NCBI GenBank assembly: GCA_039707465.1
Contig: CM077648.1
Coordinates: forward strand, 73,303,619 to 73,367,618
DNA from: Rhabdophis nuchalis
Lineage: Eukaryota; Chordata; Lepidosauria; Squamata; Natricidae
Direction of reading: 5' to 3'
DNA length: 64,000 nt
Under the pieces are notes generated by a model. That model did no database searches and was not told the origin of the DNA. It was given only the letters and a program-made list of their open reading frames with translations. The translations under genes were made by a program, and so were the position numbers. Shown piece after piece: positions 1 through 11,700 of the stretch (position 1 is its first letter; each line of letters opens with the position of its first letter).

Positions 1-318
1 CGGGCCCAGCCCTCTGGAACGACTTACCCCCTGAACTCCGCACCATCTCCGACCTCCGCCTCTTCCACAAGTGTCTGAAGACACACCTATTTCATCTAGC
101 CGGCCTAGCGTAACCTCCATACTGACTATTAGATAGTTTTTAAACTTGGGATTTTAATTCGGCTTTTAGCGCAGGGTTTATTTATTAGAATAAGTATTTT
201 AAATTTCATATATTTTATATATTTTGTATGTATTTTAACATCCCTGTGCGCCGCCCTGGGTCCTAACAAGGAGAAGGGCGGGGTATAAATTTAATAAAAT
301 AAATAAATAAATAAATAA
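1..318 (+). mobile_element. L2/CR1-type LINE, 3' end (cut by window start)
   Basis: The first ~115 bases encode the last residues of a LINE ORF2 C-terminal domain, the same Ala-Leu-Trp-Asn-Asp-Leu-Pro-Pro type motif found intact at 28.3 and 53.4 kb, ending in a stop near 112. An AT-rich 3'UTR follows, then a GC hairpin (about 250-283) and an AAATA-type tail (about 293-318). The same order recurs in four other copies in this window. The element is non-autonomous as seen because only the 3' tip is present. L2 versus CR1 clade is not decided here. Confidence 0.85.
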
Positions 319-1304
319 AGATCATTTTTATACCTGAGATTGTAAAATATTGTTTTCCTAGAAAGTGTATGCATTTTCATTAAATAAAGACAAGATACGG
401 ATACAGCCCCACACATTTTTCTGCCCTGAAATTTTTGGCTGAGAATGAAATGGGAAGCATATTGTTTTCTCAGTCTTTGACTTACTTAGAGAGAGAATTC
501 TCTTCTAGCCACAATTGCAGTAATAAATGTTGACAAACATTTGAATAGCATATTTTTAAAATCTTTCTGAGATTTGTTAATCCTTGGTAAATACAGAAAT
601 TATTCTAGACATCCTAAATGTGTGCCAGTATTGGAAATCATAACAAAATATACATTTAGGGAAGTTTACTTTATTGAAATTAATGTGCTTGCTGATGGGG
701 AGCAGACTAACATGATACATTTTTCCCTACTCCCAACCTCTGATTATTTCAAACACCACATATAGGACATTGAACTTTGGCTATAAATGAGAGCTGCCCC
801 AGCTGTCTCCTCCTGCAGCTTGTCTCCTCCTGCAGAACTTATGTGAAACATACATAACGGAAGTTTCAAAAACAGCAGTTGGTAATTAATGTTTGTAATA
901 ATAGAGGCATAGTTTGGCATAGAAAAGAGTCCTGGCACAATAAACCAGGGGATTACAGGCAAGTTATAAAGTCAGCTGTGTATAATTCACAAGATACATC
1001 TATATTAATTATCAGCAGAGGCTCATGGGGATGGTGGGATATCCATCACATAATGTATGATTTTATGTTTCATATGGCAGTCTGGGCACATTGGAAGCTA
1101 GTTTCCATTTTGCCCTTATGAAATGATGTCAGTATAACATCTTTTAATTTCTAAGATTTCAGGTGTTGTGCTGCTTTTGGAAGAAATAGGCACTTATTTG
1201 AAACATTTACAAACTGATATTTACTGGATGTTGTTTTTCACAAGTTCCTTTCATAGGCTTCTTGCCTGTGTGGTGCATATATTACAGTATTATGCAGGTT
1301 GCTT

Positions 1305-1308
<4 letters not shown>

Positions 1309-1387
<79 letters not shown>

Positions 1388-1396
1388 ATATATATA
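1309..1396. repeat. Compound microsatellite (TG)n(AG)n(TA)n
   Basis: About 32 bases of TG, then about 42 bases of AG, then about 13 bases of TA, without interruption. It lies inside the DYRK2 intron and is probably length-polymorphic. Confidence 0.95.
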
Positions 1397-1962
1397 AGCC
1401 ATTTAATTTTTATAGATTAGGTTTTTAGTCCCATCTTCAGAACTATTCTGCAAATTCTCAGGCAGCTTGACAAAATACATTTGCAGTTCCATCTGGAAGA
1501 GTTAAATTAAGGAAAATCAGATTAATAATTCAGAAATAGCAAGAAATATTGAATTGTCAAAAATGGACGTCTATAATATAAAGAAGTAAACATGTTTTTA
1601 AAGGAAGGTTAAGGAATTAGAATACTGCTATTTTATCTGTGTAATTTTTATACTATTAAAAAATATACAACTCCAAAAGAGAAAAAAATTAAAATTAAAA
1701 CAAATCAGATAAGCGATTAAACAAAAAAGATGCATTGTAAAAAAAAACCATAAACACAGATTATCTTCCCTAGTTGAATACTGATATATTGCAAAAATAT
1801 GAGTTTCCCACTGCTTGCTAAACAGTCCCATTCTCCCCCCCCCCCCAATTTTAAACTTTTATTTGCAAATTATTAACCTGTCATCACCATATTAATGAAA
1901 AAATAGTAGATAAAGCAACAAAAAAGGCAAGAATAAAATGTCAAAACCCTCTGTTAACAAAC

Positions 1963-2060
1963 TACCGTTTCCCTGAAAATAAGACCTCCCCGGATAATAA
2001 GCCCAATTGGGCTTTTGCGTGCATGCGCTAAAATAAGCCCTCCCTCAAAAATAAGCTCAT
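1963..2060. repeat. Unclassified interspersed repeat fragment
   Basis: Three internal near-copies of an 'AATAAGcCCTCCC'-like motif, alternating with a palindromic CCCAATTGGG. I recognise the style as an old vertebrate interspersed repeat but cannot name the family. No target duplication was found. Confidence 0.4.
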
Positions 2061-3350
2061 GGAATTTAGCAGAGAAAGATCTTCAGAGACAGAGAACAGA
2101 GAAAGTTGAAGTAATATTCCTCAGAGTGAAAATATAAATAGAAAAACAGGGAGGATATTTTTGGATATTTCAAACCAAGACTTTAAAAAAATAGTCTCAA
2201 AACATTTTACAAGTTAATAAAATGCCAAATCCCTGTAGAGAAAGTCCAATATAAATGTAGATCAAGTCCAAGCACCTTCATTACCCGGAAACACCTTGTG
2301 ATTTCCTTATGAGTCATTCAGTGCAGCCAAATAAATCAAAGGAAAAAGGGAAAAAAAACACCTCCAAATAAAATACAGCAGGGGGTTAAAATAAATTGCA
2401 TGCAACCAGTTAACTTTTAGAGATAAACAGCATAACAAAACAAAAACTTCAAAAATGTGCTTAACCCACGTTTGCTTAAGAGAACAATCTGCCCAGAAGA
2501 AAAAATGGATAGGTGACTGGTGACTTTGTGGCCACACCCAGAGGGAGGAACTACAGTTTTTAAGATTCTTCTTCCTTGGAAGAGGGGTCCACAGCCATCC
2601 AAAAATCATCTTGGGTCATTCCTAAGTCTTCCCATTCATATCCAGGGAACAATGCTGTCAAAAGAGCAGCTTTGGCAGCAAAATCAGGCATTGATTGTCA
2701 GCAGGAGGGAAAAATTCCCTTACCATTCAGCAGCCATCTTGGGCAAGGAGTGTGCCAGAATGCTGTTATTTTGATTAAGCTAACCTGATTTAAAACTTCT
2801 GAACTAAAATATGTGCAGTGATTTTCTTTCAAAAAGAAAATTGAGTTCCCTATTCATTATTAAAGCTATATATTTATTTAGTAGTTTTTTTAGAATGTAT
2901 AATGAGAGTTAATTTGAAGCAACATGTGTTAATGTGAAATGTTTCCAATGAGTTACTAATAATGTGATATTACATAGCCAAGAATGAAGAAAGAACTATG
3001 GGAGGTCAAGCCAGTGCATAAGATATTTGAAGCATAATGGATTGGATCTAGATCTATAATTTATTATGCAAAAGATTGGGAACTATTTGAAGTTCTTATG
3101 AAAATTTCAGTATAGCAGACAATTCCTCCAAAAGTAATGTCAATTACTATTTTGGAGTGTTCTATGATTCTAGAAAAGCTTTTGAAAGATCACACAAAGT
3201 TGTCTTCCTCTAGCAGAAGAATTCCACTGGTGATCTGGATCATTGGTGGTCTCAATGTACAGTTAGGAAAGAGAAGGACATGTAAATCATATAAGTGTGT
3301 AATTAATTTAATCTTATTTTTTCGTGCAGTTTTTTAACTAGAAAATCATG

Positions 3351-3363
3351 CTTTGTATTTTAG
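3351..3363 (+). other. DYRK2: Splice acceptor of the DYRK2 terminal exon
   Basis: A T-rich tract ends in ATTTTAG at 3363. The exon opens with codons for Val-Gly-Gly-Asn-Lys-His-Thr directly in frame with the ATG at 3385. In other vertebrates a similar Gly-Gly-x-Lys-His-Thr segment joins the long-isoform N-terminus to the short-isoform start, so this acceptor position is expected. Its presence argues against a processed retrocopy. Confidence 0.85.
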
Positions 3364-4959
3364 GTTGGTGGAAATAAGCACACTATGAATGAGCATCTAC
3401 TTGTTACCAGTCATGGGCAGATCCAACATCTCTTTGAAGATAATAGCAGCAAAAGGACAGTTCTATCCACACAACCAAATGGGCTTGCAACAGTAGCAAA
3501 ATCAGGACTGCCAGTGGTACAAGATAGACAACTTGAGAGCTGTCATAGGCGTCAGGGGAGCTCCAACTCCTTGAAATCTACCGAAGGGCCAGGAAAGATA
3601 AAAGCTACCCCCATGACTCCTGAGCAAGCAATGAAGCAATATGTGCAAAAGCTAACAGCCTTTGAGCATCATGAGATCTTCAGCTACCCTGAAATATATT
3701 TCTTGGGTCCAAATGCAAAGAAAAGGCAAGGTGTCATTAGTGGTCCAAACAATTGTGTATATGATGATGACCAGGGATCTTATGTGCAAGTACCCCATGA
3801 TCATATATCATATAGATATGAAGTTCTTAAAGTTATAGGGAAAGGAAGTTTTGGACAAGTGGTAAAGGCATATGATCACAAGATGCATCAACATGTTGCT
3901 CTGAAAATGGTGAGAAATGAGAAACGTTTTCACCGCCAAGCTGCAGAAGAGATTAAAATTCTGGAGCACCTTAAAAAACAGGATAAAGATAATAACATGA
4001 ATGTTATACACATGCTGGAGAACTTCACATTCCGCAACCATATATGTATGACATTTGAGTTGCTGAGCATGAACCTTTATGAGCTCATTAAGAAAAATAA
4101 ATTTCAGGGCTTTAGCCTGCCTTTGGTTCGCAAATTTGCCCACTCCATTTTGCAGTGCTTGGATGCTTTGCACAAAAACAGAATAATTCACTGTGACCTT
4201 AAACCAGAAAACATTCTGTTAAAACAACAGGGTAGGAGTGGTATTAAAGTGATTGATTTTGGCTCTAGCTGTTATGAGCACCAGCGGGTCTATACGTATA
4301 TCCAATCACGTTTTTACCGTGCTCCTGAAGTCATCCTTGGTGCTCGATATGGGATGCCAATAGATATGTGGAGCCTGGGCTGCATTCTTGCTGAACTCTT
4401 AACAGGATATCCTCTCTTACCAGGAGAAGATGAAGGCGATCAGCTGGCTTGTATGATAGAACTCTTGGGCATGCCTTCCCAGAAACTACTGGATTCATCA
4501 AAAAGAGCAAAAAATTTTGTGAGCTCCAAGGGTTACCCCCGATATTGTTCCATTACTTCCTTGTCAGATGGTTCTGTTGTGCTTAATGGTGGACGTTCCA
4601 GGCGGGGCAAAGTGCGTGGCCCCCCAGAGAGCAGAGAATGGGGGAGTGCATTGAAAGGATGTGATGATCCGCTCTTCCTTGACTTCTTGAAACAGTGTTT
4701 AGAGTGGGATCCAATGCTGCGTATGACACCCAATCAGGCTTTACGGCATCCCTGGCTAAGGAGACGTTTGCCAAAGCCGCCTACTGGGGAGAAGACTTCA
4801 GCAAAAAGAATAACAGAAAGCACTGGTGCTATCACATCCATTTCCAAGTTACCTCCAACTTCAAACTCAGCTTCAAAACTGAGGACTAATCTGGCACAGA
4901 TGACGGACGCCAATGGGAATATTCAGCAGAGAACAGTGTTGCCAAAGCTTGTGAGCTGA
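3364..4959 (+). CDS. DYRK2: Dual-specificity tyrosine-regulated kinase DYRK2, terminal coding exon
   Basis: Encodes a CMGC-family kinase that autophosphorylates on tyrosine while folding and then phosphorylates Ser/Thr targets. Known roles of DYRK2 include p53 signalling, priming of c-Jun and c-Myc for degradation, proteasome regulation and scaffolding of the EDD-DDB1 ubiquitin ligase; it acts in cytosol and nucleus. Numbering from the ATG at 3385 (524 aa): DYRK homology box about 73-108, kinase domain from about Tyr145, glycine loop GKGSFG 152-157, catalytic Lys174, HCDLKPEN 269-276 with Asp271, DFG 291-293, activation loop YTY 303-305 whose second Tyr is the expected autophosphorylation site, then the DYRK-type C-lobe. 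Length matches the short vertebrate isoform within a few residues. No stop or frameshift is visible and all catalytic residues are present. The frame is open from the acceptor, so a longer isoform starting in an upstream exon is likely. Fully functional as read. Confidence 0.97.
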   Translation, partial: VGGNKHTMNEHLLVTSHGQIQHLFEDNSSKRTVLSTQPNGLATVAKSGLPVVQDRQLESCHRRQGSSNSLKSTEGPGKIKATPMTPEQAMKQYVQKLTAFEHHEIFSYPEIYFLGPNAKKRQGVISGPNNCVYDDDQGSYVQVPHDHISYRYEVLKVIGKGSFGQVVKAYDHKMHQHVALKMVRNEKRFHRQAAEEIKILEHLKKQDKDNNMNVIHMLENFTFRNHICMTFELLSMNLYELIKKNKFQGFSLPLVRKFAHSILQCLDALHKNRIIHCDLKPENILLKQQGRSGIKVIDFGSSCYEHQRVYTYIQSRFYRAPEVILGARYGMPIDMWSLGCILAELLTGYPLLPGEDEGDQLACMIELLGMPSQKLLDSSKRAKNFVSSKGYPRYCSITSLSDGSVVLNGGRSRRGKVRGPPESREWGSALKGCDDPLFLDFLKQCLEWDPMLRMTPNQALRHPWLRRRLPKPPTGEKTSAKRITESTGAITSISKLPPTSNSASKLRTNLAQMTDANGNIQQRTVLPKLVS

Positions 4960-5825
4960 GGTTTGAATAATCTAATGCTGATGAAAAGAAAGGGAGCGCG
5001 AGAGATTGCGCAATTATGTCATTGAGCCTTATTCACACGAAAAAGAAGCTCAGATTTCTATTTTTATTTGATCAATATCTTTAAACATTTGTATTTTTTC
5101 ATTGATTACTTTAAATGTGTTAAGCACGGTTTTGATTTTATAAAAAAACAACATGGGGATAATGCTTTAAGTTTTTACACTTTTTAAAATGAAATGTTTC
5201 TCTTGTAAACAACAATTAGCCTTATCATGGAATTAGTATGGCACAACGATGTGTCAGTGGCAGGCCACTGGTTACTATCTAAGCTTAATCTTTTTAGCTA
5301 GGTGAGGAAAAGCAGAGTAAATTCCTTTTACTCGTTACGGCTTTCTTAGGAGTGAATTTTAATACTTTCTTATCATTGCATTTGTTATAGAAGTAGGTTT
5401 CATTCCTATAAGCATTTATTCATATTTTCACGCAATGATCTAGAAAATATTCAGGGCTACAAGTGAGATTTTGCATGACTGTTTGTGGTTCTGTCTGTAG
5501 TATGGATTATTTACAAAATGCCACATAAAGGTGTTAAAATATCCTAATAAAGCCTCCACAAAGGGCTTACTTCATGCTCATAACACTCCTTTAACAATTC
5601 TCTATCAAATATCCAGGAAGAAATATTGAAATTTGATGCAAAGTTTCTGAAGATGCAATATTTACATTTAAAAAAACTGAACTTATTCCACTATTTGACC
5701 AATGTAAAAGTAAACATTTATAGCATGAAAATGTGCTATTTGGCATATTTATGAACCTCAGAGAACAGTCCTGAATCTGTTCATTTGGAAGTAATTTCCA
5801 CTCCTTTAATGGAATTTGTAAAAAT

Positions 5826-5842
5826 AATAAAGGTACAATAAA
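5826..5842 (+). terminator. DYRK2: Tandem poly(A) signals, candidate proximal end of DYRK2 mRNA
   Basis: Two AATAAA hexamers 5 bases apart, followed by T-rich sequence. A single earlier AATAAA lies at 5546-5551. The choice among them cannot be made without transcript data. Confidence 0.45.
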
Positions 5843-5924
5843 AATAATTTTTAAAAAATAGAGATCGAGCTTAAATACTTAAAGACTGCCACTCATTCAG
5901 CTGTTCCCCTGAATTAAATTAGGC

Positions 5925-5935
5925 TTATTCCTGAA
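5925..5935. repeat. Target-site duplication, left copy (pair with 6628-6638)
   Basis: TTATTCCTGAA occurs exactly at 5925-5935 and again at 6628-6638. It flanks the two SINEs as one unit; no separate duplication was found at the inner junction near 6286. Confidence 0.75.
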
Positions 5936-6286
5936 AAAGGTAAAGGTAAATGTTCCCCTCATACATATGTGCTAGTCATTCCTGACTCTAGGGGGCGGTG
6001 CTTATCTCCATTTCAAAGTTGAAGAGCCAGCACTGTCTGAAGATGTCTCAGTGGTGATGTGGCCGGCATGACTAAACACCAAAGGCACACGGAACTCTGT
6101 TACCTTCCCACCAAGGTAGTCACTATTTTTTTATTTGCATTTTTACATGCTTTCGAACTGCTAGGTTGGCAGAAGGTGGGACAAGTAATGGGAGCTAGAG
6201 ATGCTGTGCTAGATACACGAACCACTAAACTGCCAACCTTCTGATCAACAAGCTCAGCGTCTTAGCTACTGAGACACCAGGTCCCA
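5936..6286 (-). mobile_element. tRNA-derived SINE (Sauria type), antisense copy
   Basis: Read on the minus strand, the head carries pol III promoter-like boxes (a TAAGACGCTGAGC box-A region and a box-B-like segment), followed by the shared body with CTTTCGAACTGCTAGG on the plus strand and the 3' tail of repeated ACCTTT units. Full length, about 350 bp. Sauria SINEs are mobilised by BovB-type LINEs with which they share a tail. It is joined head to head to the next SINE. Confidence 0.85.
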
Positions 6287-6627
6287 AGGCTCAGTAGCTG
6301 AGACGCTGAGCTTGTCAATCAGAAATGTCAGCAGTTCAACCGTTCAAATCCCTAGCACTGCGTAACAGGGTAAGTTCCCATTACTTGTCCCAGCTTCTGC
6401 CAACCTAGCAGTTCGAAAGCATTTTAAAAATGCAAGTAGAAAAATTGGAACCACCTTTGGTGGGGAAGTAACAGCGTTCCGTGTGCCTTCGGTGTTTAGT
6501 CATGTCGGCCACATGACCACAGAGACGTCTTTGGACAGCGGTGACTCTTTGGCTTTGAAATGGAGATGAGCACCGTCCCCTAGAGCCAGGAACTAGTAGC
6601 ACATATGTGCAAGGGGAATCTTTACCT
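6287..6627 (+). mobile_element. tRNA-derived SINE (Sauria type), sense copy
   Basis: Same family as the neighbour on its left but in plus orientation: tRNA-like head at about 6295, box B near 6340, body, then the CTTTACCTTT tail at 6619-6630. The first bases of the head are missing at the junction. Together the two copies form an inverted repeat with arms of about 340 bp and almost no spacer. Confidence 0.85.
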
Positions 6628-6638
6628 TTATTCCTGAA

Positions 6639-7564
6639 TAGGCAAACACAAAAACCCTGGCAGAGTGTTTGAGTCACTATTGGCACCATAGATGAAAGAG
6701 AGCAGCCACGTGGGAGGTGATAAATCAGAAGAATGGGAGGACATTTCTTGCATTTCTCTGTTTCCGAGAAGGCTTATTGGGAAGAGCTAATCGGTTCCTC
6801 TGAAGAAAACAGTAACATATTCTAAGTACTGCCAGTAGGAACATTTGGATGTTTCAGAGTAAATTGTGTCAGAACACAGCAGCCAACGTGATTCTGGGTA
6901 GCCATAAAGCATCAATGTACATGAAAAGTCAAACTTAGAGGGAGATATGTTTATCTATTCCCCGGTCCCTCAAAAACTTTGCCTTGCCTTCTTCTTCACC
7001 TGCATGGATAACCCGATCACAAACTAAGCACAAGTATTTCAATTCCCTGCACATTTTTGGTTTACAAAAAATAAACAATCTATGGGGCTATGAAAACTGA
7101 GAGACATTCTTGTAAATTCTCTTAAGTCTAACCCACCCACCCCCACTTTGCAGCATGCTAGTTTCATTCATACATATATCTACGTATGTGTTTGTGTGTG
7201 CACACACACACACCTATGCACACATTTTAGAAAAGATAATAAGGGGAGACACAGAACTTCTGGGCCCCAAAGAAGGAATCTGGCCAAGTTGATGACTTAT
7301 AGGCACTACCCGGCTTGCTCTGGCTCTAGCTGTAGGAATGATACATATGTCTGCAGTAGCCTTGTGATTCTCAAGCTATCCCTATGGAGGTGTCAGTGGT
7401 TATGCAGACTAAGAACTGTAGGAGCTGTAGGCAGGGCATCCCAAGGACTTAGCCTGGGCATAAATAGTCTACCTTTTATCCAAAATTCACTTAGACATAC
7501 AGATTAATATTAAATGAATGCATAAAACCTTGTCTTAATTTCACTCATTCCAACATTGAAAATA
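6639..7564. other. Non-coding, short CA repeat only
   Basis: Possible DYRK2 3'UTR extension. A TG/CA stretch lies at about 7189-7213. No gene, RNA or transposon recognised. Confidence 0.6.
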
Positions 7565-8186
7565 CAGGTGAAACTTGAAAAATTAGAATATCGCACAAAA
7601 GTTCATTTATTTCAGTAATGCAAAAGTTCATTTATTTCAGTAATGCAACTTAAAAGGTGAAACTAATATATGAGATAAGACTCATTACATGCAAAGCAAG
7701 ATAGTTCAAGCCGTGATTTGTCATAATTGTGATGATTATGGCGAACAGCTCATGAAAACCCCAAATCCACAATCTCAGAAAATTAGAATATTACATGCAA
7801 TCAATAAAACAAGGATTGTACATAGAACAATATCGGATCTCTGAAAAGTATAATCATGCATATGTACTCAGTACTTGGTTTGGGCCCCTTTTGCAGCAAT
7901 TACTGCCTCAACTGGCATGGAAGCTGTCAGCCTGTGGCACTGTTGAGGTTTTATTGTTCTAGGTACAATCCTTGTTTTATTGATTGCATGTAATATTCTA
8001 ATTTTCTGAGATTGTGGATTTGGGGTTTTCATGAGCTGTACGCTGTAATCATCACAATTATGACAAATCACGGCTTGAACTATCTTGCTATCTTGAGTCT
8101 TATCTCATATTAGTTTCACCTTTTTAAGTTGCATTACTGAAATAAATGAACTTTTGCACGATATTCTAATTTTTTGAGTTTCACCT
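7565..8186. mobile_element. Tc1/mariner-like MITE with long terminal inverted repeats
   Basis: The left arm 7565-7831 is complementary to the right arm 7953-8186, and the outer ends read CAGGTGAAACT and AGTTTCACCT. The left end follows a TA, as expected for Tc1 targets; the right TA is not clear. The 121-bp centre keeps a sliver that, read antisense, resembles the start of a Tc1-type transposase, so this is an internally deleted copy. The left arm also has a short tandem duplication (about 7596-7645) absent from the right arm. Non-autonomous. Confidence 0.8.
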
Positions 8187-8661
8187 CAACTTCAATGTTC
8201 CTGAAACTTCCCATTTTTTTAAAAAAAGAAAAGAAAAGTCAACAATAGGAAAACCAAAGCAAAACATCTTGAGCTTTGCCACCTATGTTGGTGAGAAGTA
8301 GCCTGTACTGGGGAAATAAATTCAGAGAGTTTTTGAATGTGATTCCAAGCCAACTGTCAAGCGAACTAGCTTGATAGGCAAGTAGCATTGCTGCTCTTCT
8401 GTCGTCCACCCCACCCCGCTTTTTGATCTGCTGATACAAGCAACAAAGCTGCTTTGACAAAAGCTTTTCTTCCTCTCCCACTATATAACTGGAAGCCTCA
8501 AAATTAAAGGAATCTGTTCTTTTTTTAAGGCTATAAATACTGAGCTGCATCAAGTAAAGTACAAGGTTGATTAGTCACTGTAAAATTTTATCCTGTTCCA
8601 TGCTTAAAACTTAAGTTCAGATATGAAGGGATGGAGAGGCAATGTTGATTTTGTTTCAGAA

Positions 8662-8704
8662 GCAATGTAGACCAACTGGATTATATTTTGTTGGTCTACA
8701 TTGC
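8662..8704. other. Perfect short hairpin, 15-bp arms
   Basis: GCAATGTAGACCAAC at 8662-8676 is the exact reverse complement of 8690-8704, with a 13-nt loop. If transcribed within a long 3'UTR it would form a stable stem. No known family was recognised. Confidence 0.6.
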
Positions 8705-11700
8705 CAAGACTGCCAAGACTGAATTAACATACCATGTTTTGGCCTGTGTTCATTATATTATTCACCTACAACACTAATCCTGGACTTGGCTTACAACTAA
8801 TACGGTCCAATTAATTCATTCCGTTTTTGTGTGTTCCCAGAATTCATACATTTTTACTGTGAAAACAAAAACCATTTCCCCACAAACCTATTTCAAATGG
8901 TGAGGAAAGGATGGAGAGAACACGCTGGTCAAATATTTTAAATGATTTCCATATGCAAAATCAAGCAGTTGGTGCTGGACTTTAAAAATGCAAAAGCATG
9001 ACATTCATATTTTGTTGTTTCTTACTTTTTTCCTACCATTTGCAATTGAAACTATTCTGTTGCCTTTATTTTTGGAATATTATCAGGAGCAAAGCTGTCT
9101 CTTACAAGCATATGTGCAAAATTCCATACTCTGGGAAAATGGGACAACTTCCTTCCAATGCGTACAGTGGTGTTTAAATCCCCATGTATATAGTATCATT
9201 ATTACTTCAACATTTCAAGGGTTATGTTACTGGAAACATCCATTCCATCTCATTGTTTCCTGTAAAATTGTATTATGTAGTTATGTCATCAGAATCTGGA
9301 CTTAGTAATTGCTTAATGAAGATGACACATGAGACATTCATGAATGAAAATGCCTCTGTTTTCCTAAAATTATTCCTCCAGTCTTTTCGAAGTTTCTAAA
9401 TGCTGAACGGTAAAAAAATAAAAGATTTTATGTCTTTATGTTTCTAGAGCAAATGAAAAAGTGAAAGAACCTTAAAAATGAAAGTAATATCTGATTCAAA
9501 TATTTACTCTATTTAAAAAGGTCTACAATGGAGAGAAAATCAAAATACAATTTGCAATGCCAAGATGTTCTTTATATTCTATTAGTATTAGTATAAATAA
9601 TATTAGATTTTATATAGAGCAAGATACAGGCTTTCATGGGCAACCTTGGGTTATGAATAGAACATCAAAGGTCACATTCCAAAAAATGTCTCAGACAAGA
9701 AGAATAAATATACTAGAATGTAGTATACAACTACTTATCAACTAGATCTACTCCCTCTGTTTTTAATTAAATTTATTTATTTAATTCAGTATAAAATACC
9801 CAATTTCACAAAGTATGTATATTGATAGAAATAAAATTTTGTTGAATACATTCTTTCCATATAACCACTGATGTTCATCTTCCTGTGTACAACTACATAT
9901 ACATCCTGAGCAAAAGGTTTTTCTCAGGCTGCCTAGCAAACTGTAGATTTGTACTTTCTCATAATGGAGCATTGGAGACTTTCAATTGGAATCATTGTAA
10001 TAGAAAATTATAAGGGGACTGGGAATCTTAACCCAATTTGTTGTCCAATAATCCAGGAGTCTTATGGAATATGAATTTTACAAGTGGCAGATAAAGCTGA
10101 AATTGTCCTTTGTTGGCCTGAAATAGATTTAAAATCCCTTATAGTGGTGGATGCTCTGTTTCCAAACTCAGACTATTAAGAAAGAAGTGAGAAGGAAGAA
10201 GACAGATATGAATGACTAAGAGAAACCCATAGACTTATCCCATCTTCTAATTTTTTTAATCCATTACCTATTTACTAATTAAAAAATTAAAAACAGGAAA
10301 ATACATCCAATGCTAACATTGAATAAATAAATAAAAGGAATGAGAGAAGGAGGATGGTATATCAGTGACAATTTGCAGAATCACAGAGAGTATATACCAA
10401 TAGTCTTCAGAATGTGAAATCTCACCATTTCTGCCGTCCCAAGAGCTAGGATGATTTATTACTGGCTCAGCTGTGGTATATGATTAATCCCCCAAAAGCT
10501 GGTCTTTTCACTTGAAGCACAGCAACTTTGCAGAATTTGTGAGCGGTCCATTCTAGTTGTGGGAACTCTTCCTCTCCTTCCCCAGGTTTTGACCAGTGTA
10601 ACATTTTACTCAACAATTCAATATGGGGGAAATGATTACCAGATTGAGATTTCCAGGTTGGGAGGAATAGAATATGATTCAGAAAATCTGTCCTTTTCAA
10701 TATAGTTTTTCAAAAGAAACAAATGTTGCTAATTCAGATTGATATTATTTGAAGAGAGTTGAAAGGACTGTCCATGCTAGCATAATGCCAACTTTCATTA
10801 GAGTGTTGAAAACTTCTGTAAAACTTATAATTTGTTATTATGCACAAATCTTATTATAATAGTTGTAAAAATGTTTAAGTACTTAAAGCATGTTCCCCAG
10901 GGACTCAAAAAGTTTCCGGTCAGTTTATTTTCTTTTTATGCAAATTTTTCATTCAAAACAAAGAAACAGAAGCAACATATTTTACTGAACGTTTATGTTT
11001 TGAAAATTGGCATAAAGGAAAAACAAAGAATTCTCAGGAAATGAACAAAAACCTGTTTGCCAAAAAAATACCCTATTGGGGAAAGGAGAATCTAAAGAGG
11101 CCCCTTTCTCACTATTAGTAATTTTGGTTAGAAAGTCTATTTAGTCATCTTTAACAACTTCAATAATCACCTAACATTTGACCTCCCTTTTGTTTAAATG
11201 CAGCTTCTATAGTGTGTGGCTATGCAATGTGTGTATATTAGTAAAAGTGAAATAGGATCATTCATGATCTATCATAGAATTAATTGCAAACTGTGACTCT
11301 AATCTCAACTGACCCATAAAAACTGAGATTGAGTTCTTGCATTTCTACTTTCCCATTTACTTAAAAGCCAAGGCCAAGTTCCCAGATAAAAATGCATAGA
11401 AAACTACATCCTGCAATTAATGGAAATATTTCTACTCATCAGCATAAGAATTCATCTCTGTGTAAAATGGTAAAGCTCTATTTTTCTCCCAGTATTGGGG
11501 GGGGGGGGGGGGATCTTAATCACCAGGCTAAGTAAATGGTTGTATCTATTACATTTTTACCTGAATTTGAAGATGTTAACACATTTCATAGAAATTGTTC
11601 ATAATTTTCATGAGTCATTCATGAATTGAATCCACAAGGTTAATCTCTCATAATAAATGAGATTTAGATTGCCAAAATTGCATTTATGATTGACCATGTT

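Larger units (their letters stand above)
319..3363 (+). other. DYRK2: DYRK2 intron (3' part), no coding exon seen
   Basis: AT-rich sequence upstream of the DYRK2 terminal exon. Apart from the LINE tail at the window start, a compound microsatellite, a C12 run at 1835-1846 and an unclassified repeat at about 1963-2060, nothing recognisable is present. There is no CpG-rich stretch and no open frame resembling the upstream DYRK2 exon that supplies the longer N-terminus in other vertebrates, so that exon probably lies to the left of the window. A short exon could be missed by eye. Confidence 0.65.
4960..5935 (+). other. DYRK2: DYRK2 3'UTR, proximal part
   Basis: Follows the TGA at 4957-4959 directly. 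AT-rich, no ORF, and free of recognisable repeats, unlike most of the window. Contains AATAAA at 5546-5551, 5826-5831 and 5837-5842, any of which could end a short transcript. The proximal boundary is certain, the distal one is not. Confidence 0.75.

Noticed and set aside
3364..4959. DYRK2 open frame as a processed retrocopy
   Set aside because: It has a splice acceptor exactly where the exon should start, no A-tail at its end, no target duplication, and no disabling change. Most of DYRK2 is encoded by one exon in vertebrates.
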